From Oerskovia turbata (GTDB lineage: Bacteria > Actinomycetota > Actinomycetes > Actinomycetales > Cellulomonadaceae), in the NCBI RefSeq assembly GCF_000718325.1, contig NZ_JOFV01000005.1, positions 317,847 to 381,846 of the forward strand: a stretch of DNA of 64,000 bases, written 5' to 3'. A program made the translations under genes and the position numbers. Every line of letters begins with the position of its first letter. The stretch's first letter is position 1. A model generated the notes under the pieces. That model searched no databases and was not told the DNA's origin. It saw only the letters and a list, made by a program, of their open reading frames with translations. Of the stretch, positions 16,330 to 24,775 are shown in pieces.

Positions 16330-18945
16330 ATGCCCAAGCCCGTCCCCGGGTCCGCCCCCGCGACCCACCCCGAACCCTCGCCGGTCCGTCCCACCAAGGA
16401 CGACGTCGTGCTCCACGCCCGCTATCTCGAGCAGGTGCTCGGATACCTGCGCGACGGCACCAACGTCAACGTGGTCGGCATGCGGTCCTCAGGTCGATCG
16501 GCTCTCGTGCGCCGCGTCATCGAGAGGCTCAACGCCGGCGGGGCCTCGGTGACCCGCATCTGCGGGGTGCGCGCGCTGCAGGACCGTCCGCTGAGCGCGC
16601 TCGCCGTCGCAGGGGTGCAGATCGCCGCCACCCCCGGGCAGCTGCCCGCCCTCAGCTCGGCCGTCGGGTCCCTCGAGGTCCTGCTGTCCGCGCGCCCCTC
16701 CGTGCTCGTTATCGACGACGCCGACGACCTGGACCCCACGACGGTCGGTGCGATCGTCGCCGTCCACTCGCGCGCCCGGACACCCGTGCTCACCACGTCC
16801 CGTCCGGGCGGGCGCCGCCAGCCGGGTACGAGCGCCCTGACGGCCGAGCTGCAGCCCGGAGCGCGCGTCACCCTCGCCCCGCTGCGCTTCGAGGGGGTCC
16901 ACACGCTCGTCCACGACCTGCTCGGCGGCGCCGTCGACCCGGCCACGGTCGCGCGCGTCGCGGCGAAGTCGGGCGGGCTGCCCGGCCTCGTCGCGGCCGT
17001 CGTCGACACCGGCCGCCGGGAGAACCGGATCGTCCAGCGCGACGGGCTCTGGGTCACGCGGGACAGCCTGTGGACGACGGCGATGTCCCAGTCCGTCGAG
17101 CCGTTCCTCACCGACATCGACGACGCAGGGCTCGACGCCGTGACCCTGCTGTCGTTCGCCGGGACCCTGCCCCTGCGCACGGCGCAGCGCATGGTGGCGC
17201 CCGACACCCTCGCGTCGCTCGACGACGCCGGGCTGCTGCAGGTCCTGGCAGACGGCGACGAGCCGGTCGTGGGCGTGTTCCCGCCGCTCGTCGCCGAGTT
17301 CATCACCCACGAGGGAGCGACGATGCGCAACCTCCTGGCCCGGGACCGGCTCGCCGAGGTCGACCGGCACGTCGTCCCCGTGGTGCACGTGGACCGGGGC
17401 GCGGAGGCGGCGGGCGGCCCGCTCGAGGCGCGCCTGCTCGCGCAGCACTGGACCGCCGAGCGCGTCGCCCGACGGGATGCCTGGGAGAGGAGCGCGACGC
17501 CCGCGGCAGCGGTCGCGCTCCTGGAGTCGGTGGTCCTCACCACCGGAGCCCACCACGAGGTGGAGGCCGTGCTGCAGGGCACCTCCGCCGAGGGCACGGC
17601 GCTCGAGCGTGCCCGGCTCGTCGCGTGGACCGCGACCCACCGCGCCCTGTCGTCCGGCACGGCCGCCGGAGCCCTGGGCGAGGTCGACCGGTACCGTGGC
17701 ACGCTGCCGGGCTGCGAGAGCCTGCTCGACGCGGCGGCGATCGACGTCAGCCTCCTGGTGGGTGCCGTGCCCGCCGCCGCGCTCGACGCCGCGGCACCGC
17801 CCGCCGACGACGAGCCTGTCGCCCGCGCGGCTCTCCTCGTGAGCCGGGCGGCCGCCGCGCTCGCCGCGGGTCGCCCGGCCCGCGCCGACGAGCTGCTCGA
17901 CGCCGTCCCTGACGTGGACGGGCGGCGGGAGCACGTCGCCTCGCTGCGTGCCCTGTCGAGGCTGCTGGCCTGCGACGTGCGCGGCGCCGTCGACGATGCT
18001 CTCGCCGGGGTCGAACGTGCCCGTCGCGACCTGGCACCCGAGGCGCTGCACGAGCACGCGTACGTCGCCGGCTACGGTATGCAGCTCCAGGGTCGGGTCG
18101 TGGAGCTCGACGAGCTCACGTCGTCGGTCCTCGCGCTCGGCACGGCGCCACGGCATCTGCCGCACGTCCAGGCGGCGCTGCTGACCTTCGCCGCGAACGC
18201 CGCTGAGTGGCAGGGCAGGCGGGACTACGCCCGCACCACGGCCCTGCAGGCCTCGGCCCTGCGCGGCCCCCGTGGCCCGCACCCGTGGATGTCCGCGGAC
18301 CTGCTCTCGGCGCTCGCGCACGACGCCGACGACGACACGGCCGCGGACGCGATCTGGCAGGTCGCCCTGGAGCGGGCCGAGGCCGGGTTCCTCGCCGCCG
18401 CGGTCACGGCCGGTGTGCGAGCCGTCGAGCGTTCGCCGTCGGTCGAGCGGGCCACCCAGGTGGCTGCGATGGCGGCCACCTGCGAAGCGCCCCTTCTCAG
18501 CCGTCTCGCCGACTATGCCGTCGCGATCGCGTCGGGCGACGAGGAGCAGCTAGCGGTGCAGGAGTCGGCGCTGTACCGCGCGGGTCTGCGCCAGTTCGCC
18601 GTGCGGACCGCGGTCTCCCGGTCCGTCCTCCTGCTCGAGGCGGGCGAGGCGCAGGCCGCGCTCGAGCACGCCGACTCCGCCTGGAGCCAGGCGGGCCTGC
18701 GGGGCCGAGACCTGTGCGGGCTGTTCGCGCCGCTCGACCGCGCGGTGAACCTCACGGTGCGCGAGCGCGAGGTGGCCGTCCTCGTCGCCCGCGGGTACTC
18801 GCTCCCGGAGATCGCCGCACGCATGGTGCTCAGCGTCCGTACGGTCGAGAACCACGTCTTCAGCGCCAGCCACAAGGTCGGCGCGGACGGTCGCGAGGGG
18901 CTGGCGCGCGCGGCACGCACCTGGCTCACGTGCGGTCGGCGCTGA
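16330..18945 (+). CDS. LuxR-type transcriptional regulator with N-terminal ATPase domain
   Basis: The 871-residue regulator has an AAA/STAND-like N-terminal domain, a long alpha-helical (TPR-like) middle and a C-terminal LuxR helix-turn-helix: LTVREREVAVLVARGYSLPEIAARM then VRTVENHV, about residues 806-871. The Walker A stretch is G50-MRSS-G-R-S, with Arg56 where the catalytic lysine is expected; Walker B is LVIDDADDLD at about 127-135. Signal and targets are unknown. Start ATG 16330 has GAGGGAGA ten bases upstream; the open frame extends further 5' but overlaps the previous gene. It converges on fixX, and as the only nearby regulator it might control that operon, but nothing in sequence proves this. 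Confidence 0.85.
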   Translation: MPKPVPGSAPATHPEPSPVRPTKDDVVLHARYLEQVLGYLRDGTNVNVVGMRSSGRSALVRRVIERLNAGGASVTRICGVRALQDRPLSALAVAGVQIAATPGQLPALSSAVGSLEVLLSARPSVLVIDDADDLDPTTVGAIVAVHSRARTPVLTTSRPGGRRQPGTSALTAELQPGARVTLAPLRFEGVHTLVHDLLGGAVDPATVARVAAKSGGLPGLVAAVVDTGRRENRIVQRDGLWVTRDSLWTTAMSQSVEPFLTDIDDAGLDAVTLLSFAGTLPLRTAQRMVAPDTLASLDDAGLLQVLADGDEPVVGVFPPLVAEFITHEGATMRNLLARDRLAEVDRHVVPVVHVDRGAEAAGGPLEARLLAQHWTAERVARRDAWERSATPAAAVALLESVVLTTGAHHEVEAVLQGTSAEGTALERARLVAWTATHRALSSGTAAGALGEVDRYRGTLPGCESLLDAAAIDVSLLVGAVPAAALDAAAPPADDEPVARAALLVSRAAAALAAGRPARADELLDAVPDVDGRREHVASLRALSRLLACDVRGAVDDALAGVERARRDLAPEALHEHAYVAGYGMQLQGRVVELDELTSSVLALGTAPRHLPHVQAALLTFAANAAEWQGRRDYARTTALQASALRGPRGPHPWMSADLLSALAHDADDDTAADAIWQVALERAEAGFLAAAVTAGVRAVERSPSVERATQVAAMAATCEAPLLSRLADYAVAIASGDEEQLAVQESALYRAGLRQFAVRTAVSRSVLLLEAGEAQAALEHADSAWSQAGLRGRDLCGLFAPLDRAVNLTVREREVAVLVARGYSLPEIAARMVLSVRTVENHVFSASHKVGADGREGLARAARTWLTCGRR

Positions 18946-18968
18946 CGTCGGCGCAGGGCCCTGCCCGC

Positions 18969-19005
18969 GTGGTCCGGGCGTCCTGCCCGAGGGCGCCCGG
19001 ACCAC
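18969..19005. terminator. Bidirectional terminator between luxR-type gene and fixX
   Basis: A perfect 12-bp GC-rich inverted repeat (18969-18980 with 18994-19005) sits between the convergent stops. Confidence 0.7.
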
Positions 19006-19019
19006 CGGTGCGTGAGAGC

Positions 19020-19337
19020 TCAGCCCTCGCGGAGCGAGATGCCCGTGCCGCCGCGCGGGTAGCGCCAGGTGAGCACCCCGGGCTCGGCCACGGCGGCGCA
19101 GGCGCCGCACTCGAAGCACGCGGCGTACTCGACGGAGATCGTCCCGTCGGCCTCCTCCGCGTAGACCTTGGCCGGGCAGATCGCGACCAGCCGTCGCGCG
19201 CACCCGGTGGTGCGGGCGAGGTCCTGGTCGAGGTGGATGTGGCTCTCCTCCTCGTCGGTCTCGTACCGGTTGCCGGCCAGCCGATCGGCCACGGTCCCGA
19301 TCCTGAGCCCCCGGGTCACGGATCCAGTCGTCGTCAC
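19020..19337 (-). CDS. fixX: FixX-type ferredoxin-like protein
   Basis: The 105-residue protein is the last gene of the cai/fix-like operon. It has the FixX pattern: an N-terminal RLAGNRYETDEEESHI segment, CARRLVAICPAKVY, and AACFECGAC. Cys54, Cys74, Cys77 and Cys80 can hold one [4Fe-4S] cluster, and Cys46 is an extra cysteine. FixX accepts electrons from FixC in FixABCX complexes. The GTG start (19337) overlaps the fixC stop in a GTGA, which implies translational coupling. Confidence 0.92.
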   Translation of the reverse strand: MTTTGSVTRGLRIGTVADRLAGNRYETDEEESHIHLDQDLARTTGCARRLVAICPAKVYAEEADGTISVEYAACFECGACAAVAEPGVLTWRYPRGGTGISLREG

Positions 19338-20638
19338 AGCGCACGCACCCCCGCCAGCCCGTCGGAGAACAGGTCCCGCAGGCGCACGGGCGAGCGCTTG
19401 AAGGCCCTCTTCGCCACGTCGCGCAGATGGCGGCGCGGACTGAGGTCGTGGTTGAAGGCGCCGTACATGATGTCGGCGAGGAGCGAGCCGTACTGCTCGT
19501 ACATGCGCTCGCGCTCGAGGAACGCGGGCGCCTTGGCGTAGGTCTGCATGTCCTGTCCGGCGAACGACGCGGTCAGCGCCGTCCGATACCCCGCCAGCCC
19601 GGCCTTGGACGTGTCTCCCGCAGCCAGCGCCGCATCGATCCCCGTGGCCGCGGCGATGCCGGAGGCCGCGGCGAGGTCCATGCCGCGGACGGTCAGGCCC
19701 GTGTTGAGCGTCAGGCCCGCGGCGTCGCCCACGACGACCATGCCGTCCGTGGTGATCTCGCGGACCATGTCCAGGCCGCCCTCGGCGACCAGGTGGCTCG
19801 CGTACTCCGACACCTCGCCGCCCGCGAGCAGCGGGGCGACGAACGGGTGGGTCAGGAAGTGCTCGAACACCTCCGACGACGGCACGCCCTTGGCGACGAG
19901 GTCGTCGAGCCGCAGCACCACACCGACCGAGATCGAGTCGCGGTTCGTGTACAGGAACCCGCCGCCGCCGATCCCGAGCGTGCAGTCGCCGACGACGGCG
20001 TAGGCCACGCCCTCGTCGTCGGCGCAGTGGAACCGTTCCTCGATGGTCGACGCGGGCAGCGAGACGACCGCCTTCACGCCGAGCGCCAGGTGGTTGGTCG
20101 GCTCCTGGGGGCGCAGGCCTGCGGCGCGCGCCAGGAAGGAGTTGACGCCGTCGGCGGCCACGACCACGTGGGCGCGCAGCTCGTCGTCGCCGGCGCGGAC
20201 GCCCACGACCTTGCCGTCCTCGGTGAGGACCTCGTCGACGCGGACCCCCGGCATGAGGAACACGCCGGCCTCCTCGCACTTCTCGCCCAGCCACGCGTCG
20301 AGCCGGGCGCGCAGCACGGTCACCGCGTTCACGGGGTCGGACAGCCGCGAGTCCTGGTAGTCGATCCCGACCGACGACGTGCCGTTGAGGAACTGCACGT
20401 AGTTGCGGGTGATGCGCCGCTCGACGGGGGCCTGCGTGAGGAAGTCGGGGAAGACCTCCTCCATGACCCGCGAGTAGAGCACGCCGCCCGACAGGTTCTT
20501 GGAGCCGGGCGCCTCGCCCCGCTCGATGAGCACGACCGAGCGGCCGGCCTCGGCGAGCCGGTACGCGGTCACGCACCCGGCGACGCCGGCACCGACGACG
20601 ATGACGTCGAAGTCGGGCTCGACCGCCTCGCTCGTCAT
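19334..20638 (-). CDS. fixC: FixC-type FAD-dependent oxidoreductase (ETF-quinone oxidoreductase family)
   Basis: The 434-residue flavoprotein begins FDVIVVGAGVAGCVTAYRLAEAGRSV (FAD Rossmann GxGxxG), followed by GSKNLSGGVLYSR typical of ETF-QO/FixC, and later GDAAGLTLNTGLTVRGMDLA, the second FAD contact. FixC takes electrons from the FixAB electron-transfer flavoprotein and passes them to FixX, quinone or another acceptor. Its ATG overlaps the fixB stop in an ATGA and its stop overlaps the fixX start. Confidence 0.94.
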   Translation of the reverse strand: MTSEAVEPDFDVIVVGAGVAGCVTAYRLAEAGRSVVLIERGEAPGSKNLSGGVLYSRVMEEVFPDFLTQAPVERRITRNYVQFLNGTSSVGIDYQDSRLSDPVNAVTVLRARLDAWLGEKCEEAGVFLMPGVRVDEVLTEDGKVVGVRAGDDELRAHVVVAADGVNSFLARAAGLRPQEPTNHLALGVKAVVSLPASTIEERFHCADDEGVAYAVVGDCTLGIGGGGFLYTNRDSISVGVVLRLDDLVAKGVPSSEVFEHFLTHPFVAPLLAGGEVSEYASHLVAEGGLDMVREITTDGMVVVGDAAGLTLNTGLTVRGMDLAAASGIAAATGIDAALAAGDTSKAGLAGYRTALTASFAGQDMQTYAKAPAFLERERMYEQYGSLLADIMYGAFNHDLSPRRHLRDVAKRAFKRSPVRLRDLFSDGLAGVRAL

Positions 20639-21534
20639 GACAGCGCCGCCGTGAGGGCCGGGACGACCTGGTACAGGTCGCCGACGACGCAGTAGTCGGC
20701 CTCGGCGAAGAAGGGCGCGTCCTTGTCGGAGTTGATCGCGACGACGGTGCGCGCGCCACGGGCACCGACCGTGTGCTGGAGCTGCCCGGAGATCCCCACC
20801 GCGAGGTACAGCTCGGGGGAGACCTGCTGGCCGGTGACGCCGACGTAGCGGTCGTGCGTGTACCACCCGAGGCCCTCGGCGAGGGGGCGGGAGCACGCGG
20901 TCTCGGCGCCGAGCGCCGCCGCGAGGGACTCGACGAGCCCGAGGTCGTCCTTGGCCTTGACGCCGCGTCCGGCCGACACGATGCGCTGTGCGCGACCGAG
21001 GTCGACGACGGCGCGCTCGGCCGGGCGGTTCTCCGTGACCGTGAGCGTGGGGATCGCCGAGGCCGTGACCTCGGCGATCGCGGCGCTGCCGCCCGTGGCG
21101 ACGGCACCGCCGTCGACCACGACGACCGCCGGGCCGGAGACCTGGTCGGTCTCCTGCGCGATGCCGCCGAAGACCGACCGGGTCAGCTCGACGCCGTCGG
21201 CCACGACCGTCACCGCGGAGACCTGGGTGAACGCCGGTGCACCGAGGACGGCGGCCGCGGCCCCCGCGAGGACCCGGTCCGCCGGGCGGCTCGAGGCGAG
21301 GACGACGTCCGGCTGGGCGGACGCGACCAGGGTGGCGACCGTCGAGGCGTAGGCCTCGACCGGGGCGTCGCCCGGCTCGCCGAGCCAGGTGACGGCGTCC
21401 ACGCCCGAGGCCGCGACGGCCTCCGCGACGGACCGCGTGCCGACGACGACCGCGGTGGTGCTGGTGCCCTGGGCGAGCTCGACGAGGGCGTCGATGCGGG
21501 CGTCCCCGGCGACGAGGATGTAGGTGGTGCTCAT
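20635..21534 (-). CDS. fixB: FixB-type electron-transfer flavoprotein alpha subunit
   Basis: The 299-residue protein has the ETF-alpha C-terminal FAD site: IVSAGRGVKAKDDL, ETACSRPLAEGL, VGVTGQQVSPELYLAVGISG, and VVAINSDKDAPFFAEADY with VVGDLYQVVPAL. The N-terminal half is shorter and more variable, as in FixB. With FixA it forms the heterodimeric ETF that feeds or takes electrons from the acyl-CoA dehydrogenase of the same operon. It starts 32 bp after fixA. Confidence 0.94.
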   Translation of the reverse strand: MSTTYILVAGDARIDALVELAQGTSTTAVVVGTRSVAEAVAASGVDAVTWLGEPGDAPVEAYASTVATLVASAQPDVVLASSRPADRVLAGAAAAVLGAPAFTQVSAVTVVADGVELTRSVFGGIAQETDQVSGPAVVVVDGGAVATGGSAAIAEVTASAIPTLTVTENRPAERAVVDLGRAQRIVSAGRGVKAKDDLGLVESLAAALGAETACSRPLAEGLGWYTHDRYVGVTGQQVSPELYLAVGISGQLQHTVGARGARTVVAINSDKDAPFFAEADYCVVGDLYQVVPALTAALS

Positions 21535-21566
21535 GAGGGTGTTCCTTCCCGGGAGATCGGGGGTGG

Positions 21567-22343
21567 TCAGAGGACGTTGTCGGCGCGCAGGGCGGCGACG
21601 AGCTCGGCGGCTGCGGCCACCGGGTCGGAACCGTCGATCACGTGCTGCTTGCGCGCTGCGAGGGTGGGGCGGGCCGTGGCGACGACCGCGGTGGCGGCGA
21701 CGGGTGCGGCAGGCGTGACGTCGGCGAGCGAGAGCACCTCGACGGGGCGCTTGCCGGCCGCCAGGATGTCCTTCATGCCCGGCACGCGCGGCACGACGGC
21801 GTCGGTCGCGGCCGCGAGGACGACGGGGCCCGTGGCGTGCAGCACCTGCGAGCCGGAGTCCTGCAGGCGCTCGACGACGAGGTCGCCCGCGCCGCCCGAG
21901 ATCGCCGTGACGTTCGCGAGGGCGGGCCAGCCGAGCGCGCCGGCGAGGATCGCGGGGACGAGCTGCGCGCCGACGTCCTGCGAGGAGTCGCCCGTCAGGA
22001 CCAGGTCGACGTCGCCGACGTGCTTGACGACCTCGGCGAGGACCGTGGCGGTGAGCGTCGGGCCGGCGCCTTCGAGCGCCGGGTCCGCGACGACGACCGC
22101 GCGGTCGAATCCTCGGGACAGCGCGGACTTGCGGGCCATCGGCGACGTGACGTCGGGGCCGCCCACACTGATGCCGACGAGCTCGGCGCCCGTGGCGTCC
22201 GCGAGGCGGCGGCCGAGCTCCGCGGCGACCGGGTCGTACTCGGACACCGACGCCTTGGCGCGGACCCAGTCGACGGTCCCGTCGGCTCCCACCGCGGCAT
22301 CCTGCGGGTTCGGTGCCCACTTGTAGGCAACGGCAATCTTCAT
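21567..22343 (-). CDS. fixA: FixA-type electron-transfer flavoprotein beta subunit
   Basis: The 258-residue protein starts MKIAVAYKWAPNPQDAAV, the FixA/ETF-beta N-terminus that contacts the nucleotide, and continues with AKASVSEYDPVAAELGRRL, LVLTGDSSQDVGAQLVPAIL and RVPGMKDILAAGKRPVEVL. In FixABCX complexes this subunit carries the flavin or nucleotide that decides between bifurcating and simple electron transfer. Its start overlaps the upstream MFS stop (ATGA), with AAGGAGATGG a few bases before it inside the MFS gene. Confidence 0.94.
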   Translation of the reverse strand: MKIAVAYKWAPNPQDAAVGADGTVDWVRAKASVSEYDPVAAELGRRLADATGAELVGISVGGPDVTSPMARKSALSRGFDRAVVVADPALEGAGPTLTATVLAEVVKHVGDVDLVLTGDSSQDVGAQLVPAILAGALGWPALANVTAISGGAGDLVVERLQDSGSQVLHATGPVVLAAATDAVVPRVPGMKDILAAGKRPVEVLSLADVTPAAPVAATAVVATARPTLAARKQHVIDGSDPVAAAAELVAALRADNVL

Positions 22344-23770
22344 CGTGATCCATCTCCTTGGAGGTCGCCGCGGGGTCCGCGGTCGCTGGTGGTGAGGGGG
22401 GTGCCCGTCCCCGTCGGGGAGTCGGGCGTCCCGGCCGTGCGGGGGCCGGAGCCCGCCCGCCGGCCTCGGACGCCGAGGCGCAGCGCACTGGCCTCGACGA
22501 GGGTCAGGCCGCGGGTCTCGGGTGCCCACAGCACCGAGACGAGCAGGCCCAGGCCGGAGATGACGGCGCCCGCCGTCATCGTGGCGCGGGTGCCGTAGGC
22601 GGCGAGGAAGCCGGGCAGCACGTAGGTCGAGACCACGGTGCCGATGCGGCTGAAGGCCATGGCGGCCCCGACGGCGGAGGCCCGGATGTCCGTCGGGAAC
22701 AGCTCGTTCGGGTACAGCCACTGCAGGTTGCCGGGGCCGCCCGAGAAGAAGGCGTACAGGGCGAGGCAGACGATCACGACGGGCATGGCGGCGGTGGGCA
22801 GGACACCCAGGACAGCCAGCGCGACGGTCATGATCGCGAAGCTGCCGACGAGCAGCTTGCGCCGCCCCATCGAGTTCGCCCAGAACATGGCCGGGATGCA
22901 CCCGACCATGAAGAACGTGCCGATGATCATCTCGCCGATCGTCGCCGTCTGGCCGGCTCCGAACCCGAACTCCGTCATGATCCGGGGGCCGAACGTGTAG
23001 ATCGCGAACATGGGCACGGCCTGGCACATCCAGATCGTCCCGACGAACAGGATCTTGCCGACGTACCCGCGGCGGAAGAGCGTCGCGTACCCGACCTTCG
23101 AGGTGGTCTCTGGCTCGAGCTCGACGTCCGCGCCGAAGATGCGACGCACGATCGCGCGCGCCTCCTCGCCCCGCCCCTTGCGGGCGAGCCAGCGGGGCGA
23201 CTCGGGGATGTCCCAACGGCCGACGAGGATGACGAGGCACGGCACGACGGCGCTCGCGAGCATCCACCGCCAGCCGCCGTCGACGTCCATGAGGAGGTAG
23301 CCGACGAGGAAGGCGACGTTCGCGCCGAGGTACCACGCGGCCGCGACGATGCCCATGGAGATCGCGCGGTGCTTGCGCGGGGTGAACTCCGCGATGAGCG
23401 ACGTCGCGATCGGGTAGTCGGCACCGATGACGATGCCGATCAGGAACCGCATGACGACGAGCATGAGCGGCGTGCCCACGAACGCGGTGCCGACCGAGAG
23501 GACCGCGATCGCCACGATGTCGATGACGAACATCTTCTTGCGCCCGATGACGTCGGTCAGCCAACCGCCGACCGAGGTCCCCAGGAAGAGGCCGACGAGC
23601 GCGGCCACCCCGACGACGGCCGTCCAGGTCGCGTCGAGGTCGAGCGCGGGGCCGAGCTGGATGAGGGCGACGCCGATGATGGACAGCACGTAGCCGTCGA
23701 GGAACGGGCCCCCCGACGAGAAGAGGGTGACCCGCTTGAGGAACGGGGTCATCTCGACGTCGTCGAGCAT
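22340..23770 (-). CDS. MFS transporter, sugar-porter/organic-ion type (operon-internal)
   Basis: The 476-residue protein has twelve predicted membrane helices. Family signatures are GGWLTDVIGRKKMF in loop 2-3, DIPESPRWLARKGR before the central loop (residues about 182-195) and SMGRRKLLVG in loop 8-9. PESPRWL is shared by sugar porters, bacterial aromatic/organic acid symporters and SLC22 carriers (which include animal carnitine transporters), so the class suits a zwitterion or acid but does not name it. The C-terminal 30 residues are polar and low-complexity. ATG 23770 is the only in-frame start after the previous gene. Confidence 0.9.
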   Translation of the reverse strand: MLDDVEMTPFLKRVTLFSSGGPFLDGYVLSIIGVALIQLGPALDLDATWTAVVGVAALVGLFLGTSVGGWLTDVIGRKKMFVIDIVAIAVLSVGTAFVGTPLMLVVMRFLIGIVIGADYPIATSLIAEFTPRKHRAISMGIVAAAWYLGANVAFLVGYLLMDVDGGWRWMLASAVVPCLVILVGRWDIPESPRWLARKGRGEEARAIVRRIFGADVELEPETTSKVGYATLFRRGYVGKILFVGTIWMCQAVPMFAIYTFGPRIMTEFGFGAGQTATIGEMIIGTFFMVGCIPAMFWANSMGRRKLLVGSFAIMTVALAVLGVLPTAAMPVVIVCLALYAFFSGGPGNLQWLYPNELFPTDIRASAVGAAMAFSRIGTVVSTYVLPGFLAAYGTRATMTAGAVISGLGLLVSVLWAPETRGLTLVEASALRLGVRGRRAGSGPRTAGTPDSPTGTGTPLTTSDRGPRGDLQGDGSR

Positions 23771-23829
23771 GACCCGCGCGGGGGCCGCGGTGACGACCGC
23801 CGCCCCCGTGGGGCGACGGTCGTCCTGGC

Positions 23830-24684
23830 TCAGGCCCACTCGATCACGCCGAAGTTGAGGAAGGGCTTGGCCGACGGGTCGTCGGCGTCCACCAGGCGGA
23901 AGTGCACCCGCCCGTCCTCCATGCGCCACATCTGCGTCGCCACCCGGGTCCCCGGCAGGACGGAGGCGGTGATGCGCGTCTTGAAGCGCTTGAGCCGCTC
24001 GGGCTCGCCCGGGACGAACGCGCGCACGAAGTGGCGGCACACGATGCCGGCGAAGCTCACGGCGTGCAGGATCGGGCGGGGCTGGCCGTTCTCGGCCGCG
24101 TACTCCCAGTCGACGTGCTGCGGGTGGTAGTCGCCCGAGAGGCGGTAGATCAGCGCCTGGTTCTCCGGGATGGTCTCGATGGTCTCGACGTCGGGCTCCC
24201 GGTCGGGCATCTCGACGATGTCCTTCGGCGCGGCAGGCCCACCCCACCCGCCGTCGTAGATGAGGCAGTCCCAGCTCTCGTTCGTGAAGAGAAGGTTGCC
24301 CTCGTCGTCGTAGGTGTCGCCGACGTGCTGGGCGAGCAGCCCCTTGCCCTCGCCCCGGTCGTACAGGCCCTTGAGCAGCACCTTGGTCGAGAGCTTCCCG
24401 TCCAGCTGGGTGATCGGCCGGTGGAAGGTGACGTCGAAGCTCCAGTGCAGCGACCCGGCGTAGTTATAGCCGTAGTCGATGGTCCGGGTGACCTCGGAGT
24501 CGACGATCGGCATCGCGGCGAAGGTCGGCAGGACCTTCATGTCCTTCTCGTACACGTACTCGAGGTCGGTGCGACCGTCGATCGCGCAGCCGGAGCCGAG
24601 GGCGAACAGGCTCAGGTCGCGGAAGGTGTACTCGCGCTCGAACGGGCCGAACCACTGGCCGACCATCTCGGTCTTGATGACCAT
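23830..24684 (-). CDS. Double-hotdog MaoC/hydratase-2-like acyl-CoA hydratase candidate
   Basis: The 284-residue protein has two hotdog halves like the MFE-2/hydratase-2 group. The C-terminal half carries YRLSGDYHPQHVDWEYA, matching the hydratase-2 signature with catalytic Asp185 and His190 (the usual Asn is His), then PRPILHAVSFAGIVCRHFV. Hydratase 2 adds water to trans-2-enoyl-CoA to give the (R)-3-hydroxyacyl-CoA. It lies between caiC-like and MFS genes, where enterobacterial cai operons would have the crotonase CaiD, so I infer that it hydrates or dehydrates the pathway's acyl-CoA. A thioesterase role is possible but the D-x4-H motif favours hydratase. Confidence 0.82.
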   Translation of the reverse strand: MVIKTEMVGQWFGPFEREYTFRDLSLFALGSGCAIDGRTDLEYVYEKDMKVLPTFAAMPIVDSEVTRTIDYGYNYAGSLHWSFDVTFHRPITQLDGKLSTKVLLKGLYDRGEGKGLLAQHVGDTYDDEGNLLFTNESWDCLIYDGGWGGPAAPKDIVEMPDREPDVETIETIPENQALIYRLSGDYHPQHVDWEYAAENGQPRPILHAVSFAGIVCRHFVRAFVPGEPERLKRFKTRITASVLPGTRVATQMWRMEDGRVHFRLVDADDPSAKPFLNFGVIEWA

Positions 24685-24775
24685 CGTTTCCTACTCTCTG
24701 CGTGCTCTGCGCGCGTCCGGGGGACGTGCGCGGGTTTCGGGATGCGGGAGCCGACCGGCCCCCGCGACGTCGACC

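Noticed and set aside
23830..24684. Naming the hotdog protein caiD
   Set aside because: CaiD is a crotonase-fold protein; this is a hotdog-fold protein, so the symbol would be misleading.
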